From assembly GCA_949152475.1 (NCBI GenBank), contig OX424555.1:97373515-97437514 (forward strand): a stretch of DNA of 64,000 nt. The letters are read 5' to 3'. The notes beneath the pieces were generated by a model that ran no database searches, was not told the origin of the DNA, and saw only the letters and a list, made by a program, of their open reading frames with translations. The position numbers and the translations under genes were made by a program. Positions 58,101 to 64,000 of this stretch are shown here, piece after piece. The DNA comes from Terebella lapidaria (Eukaryota > Annelida > Polychaeta > Terebellida > Terebellidae). Position 1 is the stretch's first letter; each line of letters starts with the position of its first letter.

Positions 58101-58193
58101 ATTGCGTGATAAGATGCATTGAAGTCCCTCCATCCGCTGTTCCATAGTCGCAAATGGTGAACGCTCCTTCGCCCCTTCTGAATGGTATGGATT
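42897..58193 (-). CDS. Gene B: SABATH-type carboxyl methyltransferase, paralogue of gene A
   Basis: Exons on the minus strand: 58,193-58,095; 57,972-57,874; 56,474-56,330; 54,601-54,471; 53,098-52,959; 52,126-52,011; 51,426-51,371; 43,120-42,897. All eight have the same length and phase as in gene A, with no stop or shift. The motifs are the same: DYGTADGGTS, YNDQPINDFKSLF, SGTSFF (Phe where gene A has Tyr), VHWLS, GGRMCLVNL, DNPCRHW, YLVIEK. Differences from gene A are mostly conservative and cluster in exon 6 (about 10 of 46 residues). The gene is longer because intron 8 is 8,250 bp (713 in gene A) and carries a fossil LTR element, and introns 5 and 6 carry MITEs. The first coding exon is not in the window to the right of 58,193, or lies beyond 64,000. 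SAM-dependent methylation of a small carboxylic acid is inferred. The substrate is unknown. Confidence 0.87.
43539..43632. repeat. Long hairpin with perfect 23-bp arms
   Basis: Arms at 43,539-43,561 and 43,610-43,632 are exact inverted copies (CAAGCCCAAATAAATC...). The loop holds a second palindrome, TCATGTGTAACACATGA. It may be the centre of a small foldback element. The function is unknown. Confidence 0.85.
44290..50345 (-). mobile_element. Fossil Ty3/Gypsy-like LTR retroelement region, broken
   Basis: Integrase-type segments are legible on the minus strand at about 49,640-49,090 (zinc-binding-like HLQCMSRKGK area and the THKVTRRGHRYVFVIADYF core strand). A VYLDMLKPYEG end of pol lies near 48,780. 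An LTR-like match is at 50,308-50,337. Regions at 47,575-47,895 (Pro/Ala-rich) and 44,323-44,667 (coiled-coil-like) may be other parts. It is an old copy with many breaks and no intact gene. The left border and whether 44,290-47,100 belongs to it are uncertain. Confidence 0.6.
45248..46575. repeat. 664-bp tandem duplication
   Basis: 45,248-45,911 and 45,912-46,575 are almost identical copies (for example a GATTGGGCACA versus GAATGGGCACA change, and GTGGACTC versus GTGGGCTC). The near identity shows that the duplication is recent relative to the decayed surroundings. The frames inside are simply repeated and are not recognised as genes. Confidence 0.93.
51371..51426 (-). CDS. Gene B exon 8
   Basis: 56 bases between TGTGTAG and GTTTGT. 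It encodes EMDNPCRHWTAWTSGSEK. The frame requires the GC donor of intron 7, as in gene A. Confidence 0.85.
52011..52126 (-). CDS. Gene B exon 7
   Basis: 116 bases after GCAATAG. It encodes GYFRTEEESCAPL and AGVRLLSY, followed by CAG|GCGAGT, the same non-canonical GC donor as gene A. Confidence 0.87.
52263..52777. mobile_element. 515-bp MITE in gene B intron 6, CCTAGG-rich
   Basis: The ends are TGTAAACGGAATGG and, on the complement, GTGTAAAAGGAAGGG, with CGT on both sides (52,260-52,262 and 52,778-52,780). The orthologous site in gene A (ACTGCCGTCATCAGG near 15,500) is empty, which proves an insertion. The sequence carries five CCTAGG palindromes (52,343; 52,375; 52,413; 52,708; 52,722) and many GGTAGTCC/TGGACTACC variants. 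It has no ORF. A 3-bp duplication is compatible with CACTA- or Harbinger-like elements. Confidence 0.8.
52959..53098 (-). CDS. Gene B exon 6
   Basis: 140 bases between CATCCAG and GTATCT. It encodes GGRMCLVNLCVTKEGYY, RGFVAIMNDCWREML and QEEKITK. It is the most diverged exon between the paralogues. Confidence 0.87.
53215..54398. mobile_element. 1.2-kb MITE with ~145-bp terminal inverted repeats in gene B intron 5
   Basis: Arms 53,215-53,360 and 54,255-54,398 are inverted copies starting GCGATCTTACGTTAATACGG, each flanked by TA. They contain GACGGTCACGGTCT and ATGGCGTTCGTCGT. Intron 5 of gene A is only 197 bp and lacks it, so the insertion followed the gene duplication. There is no transposase frame inside. 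TA flanks suggest a Tc1/mariner-type target, unproven. Confidence 0.82.
54471..54601 (-). CDS. Gene B exon 5
   Basis: 131 bases between TTGTAG and GTGAAT. It encodes SPGPLDDAMTHS and QARKDWDLFLVRRAAEL, as in gene A. Confidence 0.88.
55060..55580 (+). repeat. Three diverged ~195-bp tandem copies of a MITE-like unit
   Basis: Copies near 55,070, 55,270 and 55,465 share TTCAGCT(C/T)(C/A)TGGGGCC, CCCAGACCCCCGGC, GACAGGGGCTCGCTTCGCTC and AAATCCTGGATC(T/C)GCC. They end in the GGATCCGCC-type motif seen elsewhere in the window. They are absent from the matching intron of gene A. Confidence 0.7.
55662..55992 (-). repeat. tRNA-derived SINE, inverted
   Basis: Read on the minus strand the head is GGTAGTGCAGTGGTTAAAGC (A-box-like), then GGTTCGAGCC (B-box), a body with ACCCGATTGGCAGTGTTGG, and the tail ATTGTAAAGCGCTTTGAGCA to GCTATATAAAAACTAC, an L2-type 3' end. 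It has a clear pol III promoter layout but cannot fold as a functional tRNA along its full length. Confidence 0.82.
56075..56255 (+). repeat. SINE fragment shared with gene A intron 4
   Basis: Contains ACACAATTGGCAGTTTTGG, CAGACACCCAATGAGTCA and AATTGGTCACATGATTGTGA, matching 16,720-16,850 at the same distance from exon 4. The insertion therefore predates the duplication. The tRNA-like head has been lost. Confidence 0.75.
56330..56474 (-). CDS. Gene B exon 4
   Basis: 145 bases between ACACCTAG and GTATGC. It encodes LLDAPTFNSEFNNVFVTAS, SGTSFFAQIVPSGTIHLGF and VHWLSQ. Confidence 0.9.
56540..57600 (+). repeat. GGTTACC-family repeat in gene B intron 3
   Basis: Starts inside the 5' module (AACCTATTGGCATGGCGTTG) without the first ~25 bp, has about four 140-bp units (56,930-57,530) and ends GTCCGGTAACCT at 57,566-57,577 with the TTAGCCTTTGGGCTAA tail. 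It is missing from gene A intron 3, so it inserted after the duplication. Confidence 0.8.
57874..57972 (-). CDS. Gene B exon 3
   Basis: 99 bases. It encodes KVKQMYGEEQEVHVIYND and QPINDFKSLFLRVH. The donor is CATG|GTCGGTG. Confidence 0.88.
58095..58193 (-). CDS. Gene B exon 2 (SAM-binding motif I)
   Basis: 99 bases after TTATTCAG. It encodes SIPFRRGEG and AFTICDYGTADGGTSMHLI. The phase-1 start requires an upstream coding exon, which is not visible in the repeats to the right. Confidence 0.9.
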
Positions 58194-58329
58194 CTGAATA
58201 ACATGAACATGAGTTATGTCATTTGAATCTCTCCCTGAACAGATTCGAATGATCATTTCTTAGTTGTGTTTCTCTCATCCACTGTATCTACAAGCTGTTC
58301 TATATATCAGACACGTCCCAAATGGAAAT

Positions 58330-59344
58330 CCCAAATGGGAACCTTTGGTTCGATAACCTATAGGCATGGCGTTGCGTCCGTCGTTCGTCCGTCTAGACGT
58401 CCGTCCGTTCGTTAACATTTTTATGTTTAAATAAGAATCTTTAAAAATCGGGCGAATCTTTCTGAAATTTCTCAAAAAAATCCCAAAAAAATATTTCATG
58501 GAAAGCATTTTTTACTTTTTGATTTTCGCTTTTTTCAAAATGGCGGCCATTTTCCACGAAAAAATGACTGGTTTTGGACTTTGGCGGCCATTTTCTCAAA
58601 ATCTATTCAGTAACTTTTCTTCTTATTGATGCATAAAACTCCTCGTATGGACCCCTATGATGTGTATAAGTTTCGTTGCCCTTGAATCGATCGAGGTGGG
58701 CCATTTTTGCCCAAACTTGTTCCAATGGGTCTTTCTCATGTTAAATTCTCCTATGCTTCATAAAAGGGCACATTATGCCTAATCTTACTTAACATTGAGA
58801 TTATATAGGAATCAGTTGTGGACATATAGAAAATGATATATGCTGAATATTCTCGTGACCTTGAATTGGACCTTTGACCTGATTTTCAGAAATGGCGTAT
58901 TTTTTGACGAAAAATGCCTGATTTTGGCCTTTGGCGGCCATTTTCTCAAAGCTGTTCAGTAACTTCTTTTCTTATTGATGCATAACGCTCCTCATATGTA
59001 TCCATGTGATGTGTATAATTTTCGTTGCCCTTGAAGTGCTGGAAGTGGGCTAAACTTGGCCCAAATGTGAGTATCCCATGTTAAATTCTCCTATCCTTTT
59101 AATGGGACATATTATGCGTACTATCTCACTCAATATTGAGATTGAAGATCAGGAATCAATTGTGGACATATAGGCAATGATATATACTCAATATTCTCGT
59201 GACCTTGAGTTTGATCCTTGGCCTTATTTTCAAGGTCAGAGCACAAAATGCAAATTTCTCGCTTATTCTCGATTTTACAGCTTGGGAATCAATTGTTCAC
59301 ATATTGAAAATAATCAAGGTAATGACAATATTCAGTTACCGTTA
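58330..59344 (+). repeat. GGTTACC-family repeat next to gene B exon 2
   Basis: Begins GGAACCTTTGGTTCGATAACC with TATAGGCATGGCGTTGCG and a GTCCGTC tract at 58,378-58,410. The 5' module (AAAATGCCTGATTTTGG, CTCATATGTA) is duplicated at about 58,550 and 58,900. It is cut off near 59,340 by another insertion. Confidence 0.7.
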
Positions 59345-59574
59345 ATACCGTTAAAATGTATGTTTTGTTATTTATTTTGCGTGTACACCTCTGTATGCAA
59401 TGTATTTTTCACTTTTTGTTTTTATTGCTTTATTGCATTTTTTCCATGGTACTTCTTCCTAAGGTCACCAGCCCGATGAACTGAAAGTTCTTCTGGTGTC
59501 CTGCACTTTGTGATATACAGTTATTTCGGTGTTGTAAGAAAATTGTTGTGCGAAATAAATTACTTACTTACTTA
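59345..59574 (+). mobile_element. Short LINE-like 3' tail
   Basis: A non-repeat-family insertion ending CGAAATAAATTACTTACTTACTTACT. An AATAAA signal followed by a tetranucleotide (TTAC)n tail is typical of a 5'-truncated non-LTR retrotransposon. No coding region remains. Confidence 0.5.
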
Positions 59575-59766
59575 CTAAATAATATATGCCGAATGTTGGC
59601 ATGACCTTGAATTTGACTTTTGACCTCATTTTCAAGGTCAAAGCACAAGATGGCTAATATCTCGTTCATTATCGATCTTACAGCTTTGCAATCAATTATG
59701 CACATATAGGAAATGATATGTGCTGAATATTGTCATGACCTTGAATTTGATCTTTTTACTCATTTT

Positions 59767-61170
59767 AGGTTACCGGACCTATGGTCCGATAACCTATTGG
59801 CATGACGTTGCGTCCGTCGTCGTCCGTCGTCGTCGTCGTCCACATTTTTATCTTTTTTGTTTACAGGCGAATTTTTCTGAAATTTTGCAGAAAAATACTT
59901 AAAAATAATTCAACAAGGAGGTATTTTTTAGTTTTTTTATTTTCGCTTTTTCTTCAAAATGGCGGCCGTTTTCGACGAAAAATGCCTGATTTTGGACTTT
60001 GGCGGCCATTTTCTCAAAATCTGTTCAGTAACTTTTTTTCTTTATGATACATAAGACTCCTCATATGTATTTCTATGATGTCTATAAATTTCGTTGCGCT
60101 TGAATCGCTCGAAGTGGGCCATTTTGGCCCAAACTCGGCCCAAATGGGACTTTCCCATGGTAAATTCTCCTATGCTTTATAATGGGACACATTATGCCTA
60201 ATATCTCACTTGATATTGAGATTAGAGACTAGGAATCAATTGTGGACATATAGGAAATGATATATGCTGAATATTCTCGTGACCTTGAATTTGACCTCTG
60301 ACCTCAGTTTCAAGGTCAGAGCACAAAATGGCTTATATCTCGCTTATTATCGACTCTACAGCTTAGGAATCAATTGTGGACATATAGGAAATAATATATG
60401 CTGAATATTCTCGTGACCTTGAATTTGACCTCTGACCTCAGTTTCAAGATCAGAGCACAAAATGGCTTATATCTCGCTTATTATCGACTCTACAGCTTAG
60501 GAATCAATTGTGGACATATAGGAAATGATATATGCTGAATATTCTGATGACCTTGAATTTGACCTTCGAACTCATTTTCAAGGTCACAGGACAAAATGGC
60601 TAATATCTCGCTTGTTATCGACTTTACAGCTTAGCAATCAATTATGAACATATAGGAAATGATATGCATATTATTGTCATGACCTTGAATTTGACCTTTG
60701 ACCTCATTTTCAAGGTCACAGGACAAAATGGCTAATATCTCACATATTATCGATTTTACAGCTTAGGAATCAATTGTGAACATATATGAAATGATATATG
60801 CTGATTATTCTCGTGACCTTGAATTTGACCTCTGACCTCATTTTCAAGGTCCAAGGACAAACTGGCTCATATCTAGCTCCTCTATTGACTGTATGGCTTG
60901 GGAATCAATTGTGGACATGATATAGAAAATGATATACATTGAATATTTTGATGATCTTGAATTTGACCTTTGCCCCTTCATTTTCAAGGCCACAGCTCAA
61001 AATTGCTAATATCTCTCTGATTATTGAATTTACAGCTTAGCAATCAACTGTGGACATGATATATGCTTAATGTTATATATGCTGAATATTCTCTTGACCT
61101 TGAACTCAACCAGTGACCTGGCTAACATCTAAAATATTAAACATTGTCCGGTAACCTATCTTCGGCCCTT
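59767..61170 (+). repeat. Full-length GGTTACC-family repeat (best copy)
   Basis: A perfect pair of 12-bp terminal inverted repeats: AGGTTACCGGAC at 59,767-59,778 and GTCCGGTAACCT at 61,146-61,157 (1,391 bp). In order it carries a quasi-palindromic start, a CGTCGTC microsatellite, a 5' module of about 400 bp with GGCGGCCATTTT, seven or so 130-145-bp units (60,185-61,100), and a hairpin tail TTCGGCCCTTGGCC. No ORF is longer than 80 codons. This is the best reference copy in the window. Confidence 0.85.
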
Positions 61171-62640
61171 GGCCTAATTTTTGATGTCGGAGCACAAAAT
61201 GGCTAATATCTCGCTAATTATCGACTTTGCAGCTTAGGAATCAATTGTAAACATATAGGAAACGGTATATACTGAATATTGTCATGACCTTTAATTTCAC
61301 CTTTGGCCTTATTTTCAAGGTCAAAGCACAAAATGGCTAATATCTCATTCATTATCGACTTTACGGCTTAAGAATCAATCGTGCACATATCAGAAATGAT
61401 ATATGCTGAATATTGCCATGACCTTGAACTAGACCTGTGACCTCGTTTCCAAGGTCAGAGCACACAATAGCTGAAATCTCATTCATTATCGACTTTACGG
61501 CTTAGGAATCAATTGTGCACATATCGGAAATGATATATGCTTAATTCTGTCATGACTTGAACTGGACCTGTGACCTCATTTTCAAGTTCAGAGCACAAAA
61601 TAGCTAACATCTCGCTTGTTACAGTTTAGAAATCAATTATGCACATGTAGGAAATGATATGTACTGAATATTCTCATGACCTTGAGTTTGACATTTACCT
61701 TATTGTCAAGGTCGTAGCTCAGAATAGCTAATATCTCGCTAATATCTGTCGACTTTACAGCTCAGGAATCAACTGTGAACATATAAGAAATGATATATAC
61801 CAAGTATTCTGATGACCTTGAATTTACGTGACTTCATTCTCAAGTCACAGAACAAAATGGTTAATATCTCATTCATATCGAACTTTACAGCCTGGGAATC
61901 AATTGGGACATATAGGAAATGATATACACCTGATATTCTGATGACCTTGAATTTGACATTTGACTTCGTTTTCAAGGTCAAAGCACAAAATCACTCATAT
62001 CTCGCTTATCATCGACTATACAAATTAGGAATCAATTGTGCGTATATATAGGAAGTGATATATGCTGAATATTCTTTTGACCTTGAATTTGACCTCATTT
62101 TATCTAGCTTATTATCGATTTTACAGCTTAGGAATCAATTGTGAACATATAGGAAATGATATGTGCTGAATATTCTCATGGCTTTGAACTTGACCTCATT
62201 TGTTATGGTCGGAGTATAAAATGGCTAATATCTCGGTTATTATCGACTTTACAGCTTAGGAATCAATTGTAGCTTATAGGAAATGATACATGCTGCATAT
62301 TTTCATGACCTTGAACTTGACCTTCGACCTTATTTTCAAGGTCGGAGCACAAAATGACTATGTTAAAATGACTTGTAACATATGAAATGATATATAATGA
62401 ATATTGTTATGACTTTGAATTTGAACTAATTTTTACTTCATAATGGGAGCTGTATGGAGTAAACTCCTAGAACACTTCAAGATAGAGCTTAAATATTGGC
62501 AGTATCAAATGAGAAATCATATACTGCAGTTTCAATGGTGACCTTAAATTTGTCCTTCAGTGACCTTGAAAGGTGAATGCGGCAATTTTGATGAACATTT
62601 TCCGGTAACCTTTCTTAGCCCTTGGGCTAAATTCTTTATG
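61171..62640 (+). repeat. 140-bp unit array ending in a GGTTACC-family 3' end
   Basis: About nine further units without a 5' module, so this is a truncated copy or an array expansion. It ends TTTTCCGGTAACCT at about 62,598-62,611 and TTAGCCCTTGGGCTAA. Confidence 0.8.
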
Positions 62641-64000
62641 TATATTTGTTTTCGTTATCATCGGATACCTAATAAAAAGCCATATCTCATATGAACTTCG
62701 AGTCACCTGTGAAGTGTATAAAGTTACTGACTCACTTGAAAGGCCCAAAATGTATGCCCAAAATTCCACTTTTTGGCACTCCACTAGTTTTCTCTTTTTC
62801 TTATATTGATGAAATCTTATACTGTTTATCTCGAGTTTAAAGCTGGGACGCCTTGAATTGTTTGAAAGCCCCGAAATGTATGCCAAAATGGCCCAAAACG
62901 GTTTGAAATGTACAGATTGGTCCCTGAGACAAACAGAATGTGTATTATGGGCATGTGGGAAATCATAGGTCCCTATATGGTGGATCTTTTTTTCACCTTG
63001 AATTTGTCCTCACATGACCTTGCAATAACTACTAAATGTGTAAATTAAACTGCATATAAAGTCAAAACTGTAACTAAACTGAAATGTGTAAATTGACATC
63101 TTCATATCAGACGGCTGTAATATATAGCTGGGGTTTGTACTCTGAATGTATGTGAAAATGGATCTTTTAGCAGTCTTGAAATTGACCTTAAATGACAATG
63201 AAAATCCGATAAATCCGGTAAATAATAGGTGGCATCTGATCTTAACTGTGTCAATTGGCCTCTACATACAATACGACTGTAGATATGGCTTCCATTTGCA
63301 TCATGAAGATTTCTGAAATTATATGTTGTGAATCATAAACACCTCAAATGACCTTCGATGTTTTGGCGACCTTGAGCCTCACTCCCATTAAAACTCCCAT
63401 TATGAAGAAAAAAGTAGTTGAAATTCCAAAAGCCTTTTCAATGGCGAACACAAATATATATTTTTTTTGCCTGGAGATGGCTCGAAACAGATAGGGACTT
63501 GATTTTGGACCAAAACTCTTTTTGCCGACTCATCAAAAACATACAATGGCCGTCATTCGCAGATCGGCAATACAAGGGCGATAAATTTTATACATGCATT
63601 GTCACAAAGGTACATACGGGAAATCTTATGATTGCTTCTGGAAAATATTGTCTAAAAAGATTTTGAGAAAATGGCTGCCAAATTTTAAAAAGTGGGTGTT
63701 TTTCAACAAGAAAAAAAATTTGACCTGTCAGTTCAAATTCCAGGTCACCATCGAAACTAAAAAAATATGATTTTCCATTTGAATGCCCCGATAATTAGGC
63801 CCTACCTTGTAATTATGAAGAAAAAAAGTGATGAAAAATCTCCATCCCAAAAATTTTTCAATATTTAGCTGGAAATGGCTCAAAACGAATAGTGTCCAGA
63901 TTTGGGACAAAAACGAGAATTGCCGACCCGTCAAAAAATCGAAATGGCCGCCACACACAGACCAGTTATAAGTGGGCAACGAAACTTATACACACCATAT
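62641..64000. repeat. Degenerate GGTTACC-family sequence to the window edge
   Basis: Similar to the copy 3 subfamily at 20,500-21,400 (AAGGCCCAAAATGTATGCCC, CTTTTTGGCACT, ACGGTTTGAAATG) followed by 3' module pieces and GGCCGCCACACACAGACC-type 5' module in minus orientation at 63,930-64,000. No gene seen. Confidence 0.6.

Overview
The window is animal nuclear DNA. The evidence is spliced genes with GT-AG introns, LINEs, tRNA-derived SINEs, P-element-like and Harbinger-like transposons, many MITEs, and a large family of interspersed tandem-unit repeats. The mix, with SINE tails of the GCTCAAAGCGCTTTACAAT type, suggests a marine invertebrate such as a mollusc, brachiopod, hemichordate or amphioxus. 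I cannot fix the phylum from sequence alone.

Only one protein-coding gene family of the host is clear. Two tandem paralogues lie on the minus strand, gene A at 10,832-19,952 and gene B at 42,897-58,193. Each has eight recognisable exons of exactly matching length (99, 99, 145, 131, 140, 116, 56 and 224 bases), and all exon phases join into one frame of about 336 residues. The protein is a SABATH-type (Methyltransf_7) S-adenosylmethionine-dependent carboxyl methyltransferase, a family best known from plants. The first coding exon (about 30-50 residues) was found for neither gene. The duplicated block includes introns and 3' flank, so insertions present in only one copy can be read against an empty site in the other.

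Layout. 1-2,890: no gene, with one GC-rich minisatellite. 2,897-5,830: two adjacent copies of an AGGTTACCGGAC...GTCCGGTAACCT repeat. 6,001-6,210: a 21-bp satellite. 8,180-10,130: two LINE 3' fragments. 10,141-20,050: gene A, with a DNA transposon in intron 7. 20,290-23,410: more repeat copies and a foldback element. 23,780-25,130: a decayed THAP/Harbinger (ISL2EU-like) transposon. 27,220-29,130: an inverted repeat array. 29,380-29,600: a PIF1-like helicase scrap. 29,745-32,210: a broken CR1/L2-like LINE (minus). 32,467-35,545: a LINE with an uninterrupted endonuclease-RT frame of about 970 codons (plus). 36,118-41,600: a 364-bp repeat family, a MITE with RSS-like ends, a P-element-like transposase and unclassified mobile DNA. 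42,380-58,200: gene B, whose introns hold a broken LTR retroelement, two precise MITE insertions and SINEs. 58,330-64,000: repeat arrays.

The most notable points are the tandem animal SABATH genes with a shared GC-AG intron, the repeat arrays full of AGGTCA direct repeats (DR1 nuclear-receptor-like sites), the MITE with a CACTGTG end and 5-bp target duplication, and the intact-looking LINE. No rRNA, CRISPR, bacterial operon or conventional tRNA gene was seen.
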